Below are positions 34,018-47,160 of a DNA stretch of 64,000 bases, in pieces. A program made the translations under genes and the position numbers. A model generated the notes under the pieces. The model made no database searches. It was not told the origin of the DNA and worked only from the letters and a program-made list of their open reading frames with translations. Each line of letters begins with the position of its first letter. Positions within the stretch are counted from its first letter, which is position 1. The stretch is taken from contig JAYJMM010000042.1 in the NCBI GenBank assembly GCA_037349105.1, forward strand, positions 1,715,501-1,779,500. The letters run 5' to 3'. This stretch comes from Limnomonas spitsbergensis. Taxonomy: Eukaryota; Chlorophyta; Chlorophyceae; Chlamydomonadales.

Positions 34018-36417
34018 TTGATAACCGTATGCTCATAAAGTAGGAAACATTATGAAGGTTAAACTCTTGGCGAATGCCTGTATAAGACGGATTGTTAACC
34101 TTGAGCAACTCTGTCATTACGCACCCTAATGCGCTGGGTTTGCCACAGCGGTTGGCGCCCGTACTTGCTCTCTCTTGCCGGCAGGCCCAGCAACACGCAG
34201 GAATCCGCGAACTAGAAGCGAATGGGACACTCGATGCGTTGTATATTAGCATTGTTTTAAATTTATACGCACGCGAGCCACGGAAGGACTGCAGGAAGGA
34301 CTGCATCCTTCAGCATCCAGGGAAATCCTGCCCAATCCGCAACCTAGTACTTTGTGCTCTAACTTGCCGACGCGGCCACTGCTGGCACCGAACTAAATTG
34401 CAGCATCTAGGTTCAAAAGGGCTTCTTTCGACGTGTGAAAAGCATGGAGAAGCTCAGCATCGGCAAGCTACGCCTTGCAGATTCCGGGGGGAAATCCTGC
34501 CCACATCGCGAGGTCGATTGTGCTCTAACTTTCCGACTTGGCCGCTCCTAGTGCCGATGGAAAGTGCCCAAGTAACGTACTGTCAAGGGGCATCGCTGCA
34601 TCAGTCGAGGCAGCACTTACTGAATCATAAAACAAAAACATATTTGATGCCATGCCATGAGTGCAAACCACATGTGATCCAATTCATGCCATACCTTAGT
34701 TGCCAATTAATTCGCAGTGGTCCGCTATTTTCTGGCCAATCATACATCATCAGGACATAAACCCATTGATACTTCATTAGCATGCCCTTCCCTAGAGCTT
34801 CACAACACATGCGGCGTGAAACATTAAGCACATGGCCAGGCACCACCAAAACATGATTTGAAGGCCTTACTTGCCAACCTTTGTGCAACTCTCCGCCATT
34901 TTCTGGTCAGTCATACATCATTACCAAAGGAATACATGCACACTTAATAGTCATGCCATACCAAAAAGCTTCACAAGATATTCCATTGCGAATGAAACAT
35001 GCGGCGCATGGCCATGACACACCGAAACCTGAATTCAAGGCATAACTTTCCAAGCTTTTGCAAAGGAGAGACATTGAACAACTAAGTAAAGGTGCGCTGT
35101 ATAGTTCATTTATTCCCTACATTGAAGGTGGCAGCATTTGCAAAACCTTTCACTATGTTGCTATAAAGTATCAATATAGTATCAAAACGACATGTCTCAA
35201 CATACAACCAACCAAATCCATCCGATAACACTTAACACTGCATCAGACAAAACATTGGGACAGCTCCAATTGAACCAGACAGTCTCCTTCACATCACACT
35301 CGACCTGGAACCACTGGACAAAGGTGAACATTGTGAACCATGCACGCTGTCAGTCAGGTAAAGTCCGTACTAACAGGGCCGCACACGGCATATCCCTGGA
35401 CACTATGAAAATATTTTCTCGACCAAACTAACAAAGTAATAATGGCATCAACATTCAGAGAAGTATGTCAACAGTCAACTGTCAACAATCAACAAAACAA
35501 TTCCCAATGTCAACAGCCAATATTAGAAGAAAACCGTGGCCACCTCTTACCACGAGTACAAAATGTATGGCCTGTCTTTCCTTGGTATTACCGCAAAGCA
35601 CCCTGCCCGCCAGCCAGCTAAACATATGCGCATCCTGCTCAGCTTGGTGCATACAAGGCATCGATCATTAAAGCACATTCCCGAAAAGGAACAATGCAGT
35701 GTTTAGCTACATGTGGGCAGCTAGACGCCCTGCAGTGACACCAAATACGCACTGTAACCAATGCTTTGTACTCTCAACCATGCACACAGCCACACATACT
35801 ACCATGTAAAAACATCAGCATAAATATGACGCCATGCATCGTTGAGGGAAGGGTGGGTGTTGCAGATTGCAACACCGTATTGAAAACGGAGGAAGATTGT
35901 CGAGGACGTTTCAACATTGATATTTTTAGTGCAAACCAAGAATTCGATTACTTTTCAAGAGTGTCTTCAAGCCAGGGAAACTCCATGCAGGGGAGAAATC
36001 ATAAGAAATAAATGATAGTGCTAGGGATTTCCAACGACCCCTGGTACTTTGTCAACTGCAGACTCAGTAACCATAGATCCCGCTATACAACAGTAATCTC
36101 ATATCAGAACAACAACACCTAGCTTGCACAGAGGACACAAAGTGTTGCCTGAAATTTGACAGAATGGCTGCTTGGCATCCTGGGTCGTCATCCCTCCGTT
36201 CATATTTACTGAAGTCAAATTTATCAGCTCCAAATTTATCAGCTCCAGCTATCAGCTCACAAGCGCACACAGCGGCCAAGGGGGTTAATCACCACCGCTG
36301 TAATCCGGTAAAAATCTTGATGGAACCAGATTAAAAAACCACTGCTGCCACTGAGAGGTAAAACCAGCCTATGAAAGGCCGGACCTCAACCAGCCACGCA
36401 AACAACAAGCATCGAAA
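34018..36417. other. AT-richer intergenic stretch with degenerate repeats
   Basis: No gene recognised. A diverged tandem dimer of about 185 bp spans roughly 34700-35065 (shared CCATTTTCTGG, CATACATCAT, CTTCACAA and ATGCGGCG blocks). Two related segments with GGAAATCCTGCCCA and TGTGCTCTAACTT occur near 34320-34400 and 34485-34555. Base composition differs from the GC-rich genes on either side. Confidence 0.5.
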
Positions 36418-39400
36418 TTATTCCAAACGCAAGCGCAGCATCGCAATTTTTGCTACATCGACCTTCGTATCGGGTAGTGGGATGGTCGTCAATAGCCGCT
36501 GCTCCATCTGGGCCTCATGATGATGCGCTTGGAAGGCACTAGGATAGCAGGCGGTGTGGGACCCCTTGAGTGATGGCCGACTTGATTGTGTTGCCTTCAA
36601 GGAGTGCTCGATGTAGCTCATGCCCTGAAGGGTGCATGCGGACAAGGTAAAATTGGTCATTGTTCAGCTACACTTTTCAGCTACACTTCAGCAACATCAC
36701 CGCCTATGGCAGAGGGGGCCTGCTGCAGGACGCCCTATTGCTCGTTCCACCGGCCGAAGGTCGTTCAAGGTCCCGATGGGCCCAGTCGTAGCTGCCTAGT
36801 CACACTGCAAGATTCTCTAGCACACGAACACTAAAGCAACAAGGGTGTTTTGGGGCGCTGTACATCGGCAAATGAGATCTCACAAAGCGGAGCAATGTGC
36901 TGGTATGTCAGACACGATGCTGCTATGAATTAAATGGTGTGAAGGAAATCATGACTGGGATCATAAAACAGATCAAACAGCTGCATTTTGTGTGGAGTCT
37001 CAGTTGAGTAATCTCATGATTTTAATTGTTTCTGACAATCTGCGGCGGGGGGGGGCCTTGACCTCAGAATTGAAATATCTGGACCTGCACATGATGAATA
37101 CTGGTTGTACCTATCATTTATACAGGTTCCCAATAGAAATAAATCATTTAACATGTACGGAAACAGGAGGCTCCCATGTTCTTCGCCACAGGGCGATTAT
37201 TAACAGTATTTTGTCTTTTTATTAAGTTTCAACAGTTAGGGAATCAATGTGTCATCAGTGGGGCCTAGGCCGCATCTGTGCCCTTGTTACCGACCAAGTC
37301 GTACGGCAAGGGGCATCACGCAGAACTGAATAATGAGGGCTGATGCCATCCTGCCAATGATTTGGTGATACAATACAAGGGGGGGGACTGAAAGATACAG
37401 CTTAGATCAAAGGATTTGGCTGTCTTTCTGAAGGTGCTTTGGCGGCATGAATTACAGCTGGCCACATGCTCCATGCACTTGCCACACCCCAGCAGCCTGA
37501 GCACAACAACCATTGCTACCAATCCCACCAGCCTCTCATCACGCTTTGTGGGGGTCAAGGAATGCTCTCCCTTGCTGCTCCTGACCCCCTTAACCTTTCT
37601 GTTGCTCCACCTAAATATGGATACGAGAGTTTGAGAGTTGCTGCATTCGGTAGCCCAACCAAAGCACAGTTTACGAACTCGAAAACTGGTAGCTTACAAT
37701 GGGGCCTGTCTGGTTCTTGCATCAGAGCAAAATAAAGGAGAAGGTAAGGAGGATGGCTGTCGAGGTCGAATGATGCTAAAAATGAATTCTGTGCTTCAAC
37801 TGGTGCCGGATGGAATTACAGGGGGTGGGTTGAGGGTTTTGGAGTGGAGGAAACATGCGATGAGTCGTAATTCAAGCTGCTTGCTGAATTTTGCAGGGTG
37901 ACATCTTTTTGGTCACTGATAACAAAAGTGCATCACCAAAATATTATGCCATTCCTGCTACTGAAGCATTGCATCTCAGCCTGGTGTTAATGTGTTACGC
38001 CTTTTGGCAACCGGAACGCACCAATTGCTTGGCAATGCTTATGTACGTGCACAAAAGGCTTTAAGGGCCGGTGGGCGGCCACAACTGGCCTGACTGACAC
38101 CAAATCTTTAGCAGCCCATGGCCTGTGGCTCAAGCGACCTTGCTGCGCCAGCCCTGCCGAAGGTAGGGCAGGTTGTCGCTGAAGTGCAGGTCGAGCCCCC
38201 TACCCAACAGTGATTCTGGATCCTCCATACCTTGCTGACCGTCATGGCTGAGGGTCGCTTTGAAGCATCCAAGTTGGTGCATGCCTCCCCGATCTTCCTC
38301 AACAGTGGAGGGAGACTGCTTTCAGACCAGGCCGGCTCCAGAGATATGCCTCCTGGCTGATCCTCTGGGTGGGCTGGGGTGGGGAACTGCAAGACAAGAA
38401 GGGCTCAGTAGGTAAGGAGGTAGGTAAGGAGGTAAGTAAGTCCTGCACCATAATGATGATGACGGCAACAGTATTTATTTTAGCGTGCTCCAGCTGCAGT
38501 CTATGCACGTCATGACCCACAGCCTAGGGGGGGCCTGCAGTCTATGCCCGTCATGACCCACAGCCTAGGAGGGGCCTGCAGTCTATGCACGTCATGACCC
38601 ACAGCCTAGGGGGGGCCTGCAGTCTATGCACGTCATGACCCACAGCCTAGGGGGGCCTGTTGACCAAAATCTTGTTGACCGGGCAAATATGTATTGTCAA
38701 AACACATGCGTCACGATCGACATTTTCTCAAGTAATATCCAGTGGACAGTGAAGTTCTCTTCTTTCCTTCGGACGCATTTTCTTCCTTACCCAAGCCCCC
38801 TATGTTGCCACTAGCTGCATCATTGCATCATTGCATTTATGTGTCCTACCTACCTTGACGCCCTGCATCTCGTATAAAATGATGCCAAAGCTCCAGACGT
38901 CACTGGCCGGCGTGGCTTGACCATGTAGCGCTTCGGGCGCTGTGAAGGCATTCTCCGGGAAGACCAGGTTGAGTCCTCCAATGTCAGCGCTGCCTCCTCC
39001 TATAAAACGTGGGGAGAGGGGGGGAACAGACTGTCGGCATCATGGAGAAGGACCATGTTTGCAGGTCCGGCAAAGTAGGATCTTACTGCGAGAGTTTATA
39101 TGTGTGCACTCATGTGCCACCTGCATGGCATACCCCCCTCCCAGGCTCCCCTCGCAATCATCTCTCTCATCGCCCCCGCAAAACAGGCAGAGCGACAGTG
39201 AAATCCTTCATGTGGACTCTTGTGATGGCAATGCAGTTAAAGAAAAAGAAACGACATCAGTTGTATCCATAGTCAATTATTTCTCTGCAGTTCAATCTTG
39301 AATTCGAACCTTCTGCGGTGTCTCCCTGTTGACCCGCATCGGTTAGGAGACAAATGAAGCCGCGCTGGTCTGTTCGGGAGCTCTTGAGCAGGATATTGGA

Positions 39401-42400
39401 GGGCTTGAGGTTTCCGTGTGTGATCCCCAGGGCATGCATGCGAGCGAGGCCCTGCACAGAAGCAGGCAAGTGAGGGGGGAAACAAAATATTGAGCGGGCT
39501 GCAGGAGGGCTTGACGGTTCCTGCGGATTGATGCCCAGGAAGCGCAAGCAGCAGGGCCCTGCTAACACAATTGTCAGAATTAGAGATATTGATGTCAGTA
39601 TTGATATTGGTACAACGAAGCCATAACTGGACGTGGTGTAGGGTTGAAGCCAGAACATACTGTGCGGCCTATCTACCTGAGCTATCTCGCTGGCACTCCT
39701 GATCAAGGCTCTCATGGGACTGTGCTCTCCCCATCTCTTGCTCGGCTGGAACACCTTCATCACAGAGGACAGGCTGCCGCAATCACAATACTCCATCTGA
39801 AGTACACAAAAATGGGTCAAATTAATCAAGTTGGACAGCAGGGCTCTGTCAAAAAATAAAGGCATGGAGAGGTCGAAACCAAAGTAGGTGCATGCATGAA
39901 TGCCCACAAGCATGCTCACATGCCATGCATGCACACTCATGCACACACATGATGCAAATGCACATACACTCTGTTTGCGCTGCCCAGGTGCTGGGAAAAT
40001 CCCACTAAGGCACTCACTAGTGTCCGTCACGAATGAGATACAGCCTTGCCTTAGTATATAATATGATTCAAATAAAATTTTAACGCAGGAATGCTAAAAA
40101 TCTCCTTTCGCTGTTGATTTTTTCTGACTGCAATCAGTAAGTGGTACTGCAAGAAGATTCATGCTTATTAAGCGTGCTCCGGACTTCAGAAGGCTGCTGG
40201 ATGGCCACCATCGGGCTAATGAGGATCAGCCCTGGACCACCTACGGCTGGTGGCCTAAGCAGCAGGAATTGCTCCACTAGGCCGTCTGCCGTGGTCTATA
40301 CTGAAGCTTAATCGTATCTGAAGCACCCTAAAGAATAAGAAACATAGATGCGCCCCATCTTAGCCAGAGGGCACTCTGGGCACCCATCAAAATTAGTGGT
40401 TACCCTATCCTAGTCAGCAACTCCTCCTCCATTCCATATGATATCTCCCCTGGACTCACCAACGTCACCATCACGCGCTGTCCCTGCCGCAGGTTCATAC
40501 TCTCCAGGGCCTCATCCACACATAGCACCTCCTGTGGGCAAGCATGGAGCAGAATGACGCACTGTCAGACCAATTGATGGGTTGGCTGTAGCTTTCAGCA
40601 ACCACAAGAAAAGGGAAATACTCAGCAGCAGGTGGGTTCATTTTGAGAGGCCATTCTGTCAGCAGTTCATCGCTTCCCAAAACCCACCGCACGTGCATCC
40701 TGCATAGGAGGTGGATGAGATCTCAGCGTCTGCCATGGCCCTACCTCGATAGCAGAATAGCTGGAAGGGCCCCGAGAGCTTCCGGTTGACCAAGACCAGA
40801 GCCAGATTCAGGTGAATGATGCACCATGGTAAATGGTGGATGCACCAATCCTAAATCCTGAATCTAAACTTGCAGATATCAGCTTTTCCTCATTATGTAC
40901 CTCCCATTGTTGCTCCATGCCCCACCAGGGCGTTCTTCTATTCAGGGCCCGGTAAAACAATTCAGCACCCTGCCTGACATGGGCCTACCCAGGGGCCTAC
41001 CCAGGGGCCTACCCAGGGGCATTTGCTGCAAAACTGATACAAGGGGTTGATCAAATGATTCAATGAAGGTATGGAGGAGGGTGGTAAATTAATATGAGGG
41101 GTCGTAAATGAAGTTATAAATGTAGCTACGGTCAGCTATTCGAAGGTGCCTCCTTGCCTGATCTTCCTGACGCAGCTCAAAGCTGAACCCCCGCTTTTGA
41201 GGGAGGTCGTGCTTATCTTCTGCCGTGGCATCAGAAATATCCGCGATGCTGTTGGTGCAAGCGGTAGGACAAACAGGTTCAGTTCAACCCAAAATAATTT
41301 AAATGTGGTCAGGGAGGCCTTGTGGCCGGAGAGCACCTGGTCAGGGAGGGTGAGCATGGTATAGAACCTGGTCGCAGGGTGGCCAATGAAGTGGAATGCT
41401 TCACATTTTTGCCTTGAGCACCCAACCCCATACCTTCAGGCTTGACCAAGGCCCCTTAAACCCATCCTACTATCACGCATGAGCCTTGCATGGGAAATGC
41501 TTGGGAAATGCATGTGCCACACAAGCGCCAGATATAGGCCAGTGGGCCGCACATGGTTCACGCATGTGCTGCACATGGGTTAGACATGAGACTCGTATGG
41601 GCCACGCTATGCAAGGACCTCACTTGCACCACACATGGGCATGCATTCAGCTACACATTGGCCATGCATGTGCCTTGTATGGAGCATGGGCCTCGCAATG
41701 TGGTGGCCTCACACAACGCATTCATGTACCACACATGGGCCTGCATATATCACCTGCTCTGTATTCCATGATGTTGCATCGCCTTTTTCTGCGACACCGG
41801 CATGCCCAACTTGCTGAGGCTACCGCTCTGCCCTGATAGCGTCGTCCGGTGGGATGATGCCGCAACAGCGGCAGCAGCAATACATGCCGACAGGATACCG
41901 CTATTGCCCGGTCGCTGGTCATCAGCTGGATGCGTGCCAATTAGGAGCCGTTCGACCTATGCAGCACAGTGCAAGGGACATCAGTATACAGGTGGATGCA
42001 GCCTGGGAAGTGGATCATAGTGAGGGGGGGGCGCCCAGCAGCACCTGAATCCCTGACAGATCCCTGACATCACTGACCGGTGCCTGATAGATCCCTGATA
42101 GATCCCCGGTGCCCCAAACATCATTGACCAGTGCCTGGTAGATCACAGGCAGATGGTAGGCAGATCTTTGACAGATCTCAGGTTGATCCTTGAAAGATCT
42201 TTGATACAGGATTATGATGTTTTAAGAAACGATGCTTACCAAACCAGTTGGCCCCGTGAACCCACCTCTGCGTCATCTGCATCATTGTTGTCGTCGTCCT
42301 TGGGAAAAATCTGGGACGGATGGCTCCCCCTACTAAGCAGACACTCGGTGTGGTACCCAGCCATTGCCGTCTCATTGCTGGTCAGGCCCATCACCCACGT

Positions 42401-45400
42401 CCCCCCCTGCCCCATCGCTCCGCTGTCCAACAAACTGTGCATTTGAGACCAGCCCGGAGAGAATGCGGAGCTCTCGGGTATCTCAGCCCGGGCAGCATTG
42501 CAGCTTCGGGGACGTGCAGTGCTCACAGGGATCCCCAGTGGGAGGGTGGCTGGTAGCAAGCATGAAAGTGGGACAGAATGCGGGCTGAGGGGCGGCTTCA
42601 GCAGGGCTGCATGGCTGTTGGGCTGCGGCAGGAGGGCATCTGCATCGATGGTGGCGCATGCGTAGATAGGCACCACGTGCGGGTGCGAGACCGGAGGGGG
42701 GGAGTGAGCTTTGAGGGAACCACTGCAAAGGCCGAATAGGGTGTGGGCTCATTAGGGCAATCGGGCATACTTGGATCAGTACCCAATCAACAGTCAATGC
42801 TCCTGAGCAAGAGACTAAAACATAACATGATCAGTGTTTATTCAAGTGGGCACCAGTCACCAGACCACCTTTGGCAGGCCATTGAGGGGCCACCATTGTG
42901 CGAATGGGGACCAAAGCTTGACCAGCCTGCGGTCAGTGGCCCATCCAGCAGGGATTGCGGTACCTACCCCCATAAGCCATAGGCTGCAATGCAGCTGAGT
43001 TGTAGCTGAAGCACGCAAACTGTAGCACTGCAGCATAAGCATCATAACCACAGCCGAACCAGCGTCTTTCTTAATCCATGCCTGATGGCAGAATGTTCGC
43101 TTACCATACTGGGATTGATCTTTTTTTGGTCGCAACTCGCACATGGGCCTGTTCCCATGTGGACAGTGGATACTAGCTTACAGATTCACAAGCTTGTCTG
43201 ATTGCATGCTGCATAGCAGCGAAGCAAAACACCAATGAAGATGGTTGCCCCATCATATTGGCTTGGATGGCTCCCACCATCTACTGCACATTGCTTCTGT
43301 TTTGGGCTACGATTGCACTTTCGGCAGGCAGCCCCGCAGCCGCCCCGCAGCCGCCAAAGGCCCAACTGGGACCAAACCTGGACCAACCCCCGGTTTGTGG
43401 CCCAAGCAGCAGGGCTGGTCACAAATGGGGCCCCTGGCTGGCGGCGGGAGTGTAGCTGACATGTAGCTGAGTCACGAAAAAAGAAATACTGTGACTGCCT
43501 TGCACATACCTGTTGCTACCGCAACGCTGAACAGGGTGCGCACCATCGTCCATGGGGATAAACTTGGCAGCGACGAGGGTGCCCTTCCACTCCGCCTGAA
43601 TTACACCAGTCGCAAACAAAAGCAGCTGGTATAAATGAGACAGTCACGCGGGTGACTAAACAGGGGAAGAGATCATGGCTATCATACGAGGTGCACAGCA
43701 CATTGAACCATTCACGCTTCCAGCTGCAGTCACCCTGTTCAGTCCCAGTGGTGCCAGAGCCCATTCTGTTCCCTTAGCCTGGACTGCCACTCGAACTGCA
43801 GGGCACAGCTGTGTTTAATGCGCACCTTATAGACCGGCCCGCTGGCTCCTCGGCCCAGCATGCGGAGGTTTGTGAGCTCCTTGCTCAGCCGATGCACACT
43901 CAGCATTGGCGGCGGCCCGCTGAGGTTGCGCCCACTGAGCGCCAGGCCACATCGGCTGGTGCCACCAGTGCTGTTCTTTAGGGAAATGCCAGTCTCAGAA
44001 TTCGGCCTCTCGCTTAATTCGGCTGCACGCAACATTGACACCTTGACAGCTGGACGATGCTTGGCGGAGTTGGCAGCAGTATTCCGTGCCTGAGAGCACA
44101 GCGGACAACGGGGGAGGAAATGATGTTCATCTGACACAGAGACAAATGCAGACGATGCTTGTAGGATATGGGGGGAAGGCCAGGGAGCAGCGGAGCAATG
44201 GGCACACATACGAACAAAAGCTATGTGCTAGGGAATGCGGGAGATGAGGGTAAAGCGCAGATCATTAGCCTGGTGTTTATCTAACCATGTTACGACTTAA
44301 CCCTATTATCCCCTCTTCGCTATATACGTTGAACTAAAAAGTATTTAACATAATTTAACGACAAAAGAACTCTTGACGGGCAGTGAGTACGAGATGGTGC
44401 ATCTTGCTTGTCAGCAATTCAGCGGCATCATGACCCAGGGCCAATAAGGCTTGGTGCAGTATGCCCCACTGCTTGTGGCCACCGGCCTTAGGCTGGTCAA
44501 ATATTGGTCCCCATAAGCCTCTGGGGGCTGCCGGGTAGTACGGTATATCGCACACTAAAATAAGCACTGGTCTCCAACCCTGCATCTCACGAGGCCGTAT
44601 CAATACCGGTAGATCATGTTCAAGAAACTAAAGAAAACCACACCGTGCTCGATTTCTCCTTAATGACAGTCTTGGCAGCAGAAGCAATGCATTGACCCTG
44701 AATGGCAGCATCTTTTGATCTTGGTAATAGGGCTGGCGACCCATCCCCGCTCATGATGCCAGGAGACGAAAACGCAGTCCTGCTGGTGCTGTTGAGTTCT
44801 GCCCCATCACTGACGTACATCCTGGGTGTGGATGGCAGGTTGGTGTGTGAACTGGTCCTCCTTGTTGTAACAAAGAGCAGCACTGCCTCCCCATCAACAC
44901 CGGCTGCTGCAGCTCCGTGGTGGATGGGGGGAAGAGCCCCCGGGTTCTCCTTGGCATCCAAAGCCCGGCTGACCCTCAGGCTGATGCCGACGCCCGGCAG
45001 GCTACGAGTTGGGCTTTCCTGGGAACGAACCTTGCAGCGGCCAGCCAGCCGATCGTCTCCTAAACCGGTGGCAGCTGCGATAGCAACTGAAGCGATGGCC
45101 CATTCCGCAAGCTCTCCTTGAGGGGCATTCTCATGTGCACTGCCACGTGGCAACTGCTGGACAGCTTCAGGCTGCCTCTGGCCTATTTCTGCCCTGACTG
45201 CGGTCACCGCGGAGGCTTTCGGAACAGACAGCCCCTCACTATGGCCTGTTATGTTGGGCGTGGTGACCTGGCGGTAGTGGGCGCAGTCAGCTGTGAAGTA
45301 ATTTGGGATCTTTGACGCTGCAGTGGTCTGAGCCACCATGCTGGCAGCTGTTTGACATTTGTCAGTGGCATCAGGTGAGGACGATTCACAGCTCAACCTC

Positions 45401-45552
45401 TCTGCAGGGGCGGCGTCATTGGCTGTTGTTGCTGCCTCCGCATGGGACAATGGGCCCACATGATGGAGTATTGGGGCATCATCATGGGAGCAGCAGGCAG
45501 CTCTCCAGAGCAGTGAGAGCATGGATTTGATTCTGGCTGACCTGCTGACCAT
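36418..45552 (-). CDS. Protein kinase-like protein with HGN catalytic loop (probable pseudokinase)
   Basis: Ten exons, in transcription order 45552-44644, 44089-43826, 43595-43510, 42722-42266, 40531-40460, 39796-39677, 39451-39310, 38999-38854, 38386-38231 and 36624-36418 (TAA), join in phase to 852 residues. The ATG is the first Met of an exon open for 42 codons upstream, so an earlier start or exon is possible. Residues 1-360 are low-complexity. The kinase domain shows a Gly-rich loop GRGASGPVYK (382-391), the ATP-binding Lys402 in VAAKF, a long insert, HPHVVPIYAC, MEYCDCGSL, THGNLKPSNIL with Asn650 where active kinases have Asp, TDAG (674-676 in place of DFG), TAPEAL (704-706) and DVWSFG (717). 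It ends with CTNLDASKRPSAM. Missing catalytic Asp suggests a pseudokinase or very weak enzyme; this is inference. HGDLKPSN is common in algal kinases, so one G-to-A change would explain Asn650. The donor after 39310 (GTTCGA) is weak. Confidence 0.8.
38493..38656. repeat. 41-bp tandem repeat in a kinase-gene intron
   Basis: Four near-identical units of 40-41 bp containing CTGCAGTCTATGCACGTCAT and CACAGCCTAGG, between exons 38386-38231 and 38999-38854. Confidence 0.92.
40981..41024. repeat. 12-bp repeat, three copies
   Basis: GGGGCCTACCCA-type units in the intron between exons 40531-40460 and 42722-42266 of the kinase gene. Confidence 0.8.
41470..41765. repeat. CATGGGCC-rich degenerate region
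   Basis: Loose repeats of CACATGGGCC and GCATGTGCC-like words in the same kinase intron. Many short open frames cross it, none convincing. Confidence 0.55.
44272..44400 (-). pseudogene. Mitochondrial-type SSU rRNA 3'-end fragment in an intron (NUMT-like)
   Basis: Read on the minus strand, GTACTCACTGCCCGTC resembles the universal SSU rRNA block GTACACACCGCCCGTC. After a 76-nt spacer comes AAGTCGTAACATGGTTAG, like the universal AAGTCGTAACAAGG block. The two blocks are about 85 nt apart in bacterial 16S rRNA, so order and spacing fit helix 44 and the 3' end. The spacer is A/T-rich, unlike its surroundings, which suggests a mitochondrial source. It lies in the intron between the first two kinase exons. 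It is too short and altered to be a working rRNA gene in the nucleus. Confidence 0.65.
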
Positions 45553-46496
45553 CCCAGGAAACAGACGGATGCCACCGCGGTTTATGCTGTTGGCAGGCTG
45601 TTGCGTGCGCGCTGTGGTCAGGCAACCTCGGTAGTACGATCCGTAGTCACTGCGTGCTGCAAATGAATACTGTGAGATTCAAAGACCTGGCTCCGTTGTT
45701 CGACCCGCGGTGTGATTGATTGTCACAGCGTAATCGCTGTCACCCAACTGCCTACAATTTTGAAAGGGTCAGGCAGCGCGAACCGGAGGTAAGTAATTGC
45801 TTGACCTGTGGATCAGAGAGAGCAGCTAGCAGGTGCAGCATCAAATGCCAATAGCGCAGGCATCAGGGCCTCTGCGGACTTACCTCGTAACAAAAGAGAT
45901 GTAGACCGACGAATTGTTGGCGAGAGGGGCTAGACACGAACGTGCCAAACGCAGGGCACAAGCAATGAAGGCGACTGATGAATAGGCGCCGTGATGGCAG
46001 TAAAATCAGGGGGTAAAATCAGACAAGTACTAGAGTGCCGAAAGACAAGAATGCCGAAAGAATTTGCGGATTTCCTGGGAAATGTAGTATACCTCGGATG
46101 AAATCATGGTTGGCTTCACTTCACACTAAAAGCTGCAGTACGACATGCTGACAACGCAGACCACAAGTTCCCTGAGATTGCTCTGAGTGAATGCGAGCCA
46201 ATCAGCCAAATGTTCATCGTATGTAAATTTATCACTCGGCCCCGCTGGCATCATTTGCTGAAGTCACGGAGGTGACATCCACAGTAGTCAGGCATCAAAT
46301 GCATCAACCAAGGAAGGGGGCCATCCCCAGTTTTAGCTTTGCGATGTTGCACGGTAACTGGTGCTACATCCCACCGGCTATATCCCACGGTTGGTGGGGC
46401 TGTCTGTCGTGCAGGCTGTCGATGGGCGAATCATGGACTGTACTACGCGGGTATGTACCTCAGGTACTGCTCAGGAAAAAGATTATTTCAAAATAT

Positions 46497-46547
46497 CGAA
46501 TCGTGCTCGAAAATAGAAGGCGCGTTGCATCGCAAATAGCACGATTC
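46497..46547. repeat. 10-bp perfect inverted repeat
   Basis: GAATCGTGCT and AGCACGATTC pair across a loop of roughly 30 nt, directly upstream of the GTGGAGGAAC hairpin element. Confidence 0.7.
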
Positions 46548-46554
46548 TGATGCG

Positions 46555-46665
46555 TAGAGGAACTTGTTCCTACACCATTTCGAAAGTTCCTCCACACGAT
46601 CTCGTGGAACAGGTGTGGAGGAACTGGTGGAGGAACATTCGAAAGGGTGGAGGAACGCATTATTT
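46555..46665. repeat. GTGGAGGAA hairpin element, copy 1
   Basis: Perfect 12-bp arms GTTCCTCCACAC and GTGTGGAGGAAC surround GATCTCGTGGAACAG. Further GGTGGAGGAAC words and ATTCGAAAG or TTTCGAAAG blocks flank it. Copy 2 is at about 47055-47160. Confidence 0.65.
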
Positions 46666-47054
46666 TCCGCGGAGGGGGGGGGTCCGCGGAACTATTGAAC
46701 TATTGAGCTCATTGCCAGCGTGGCCGAGATAATTTCTGCGTCCTTTTCTTTCTATATGAAGGTAATCGCAAGTGCTTTCTTTAACTTTTGATGTCTTTCC
46801 GGCGATTTGGCGTGGATGAAGGCAGCAAACGACGGCTCTTTCGATGATGGAGCGAGCGATCTACAGTCACACAAAACAGCGAGCGATCTACAGCCACAAA
46901 AATAATGTGCTACTTCCACAGTCGGTCTGCTAGGGAGAATAACAGAACGTTATGCAGAAATGATATACACTGCAAGGAAGAATGCACGAAAGAAATGAAA
47001 CAGGCGGCATGAAAGAGCGCTGTGAAGATCTCCCGTACATAACTCCAACCTTCG

Positions 47055-47160
47055 CCATTCTTCCTCCATCTCACGCCTCGTGGAACAGGGGTGGAGGAAA
47101 TTTCGGAGGAACTTTCGAAAACTTTCGTACTTTTCCTCCACACTTGTTTCCTCCACCAAT
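47055..47160. repeat. GTGGAGGAA hairpin element, copy 2
   Basis: Shares TTCCTCCA, CTCGTGGAACAGG, GGTGGAGGAA, TTTCGAAA and CCTCCACA blocks with copy 1 about 500 bp away. This suggests a small non-autonomous (MITE-like) family with no coding capacity. Confidence 0.6.

Noticed and set aside
41136..41357. Possible extra minus-strand exon of the kinase gene
   Set aside because: Its translation has no kinase motif, and the neighbouring exons (42722-42266 and 40531-40460) already join in phase without it.
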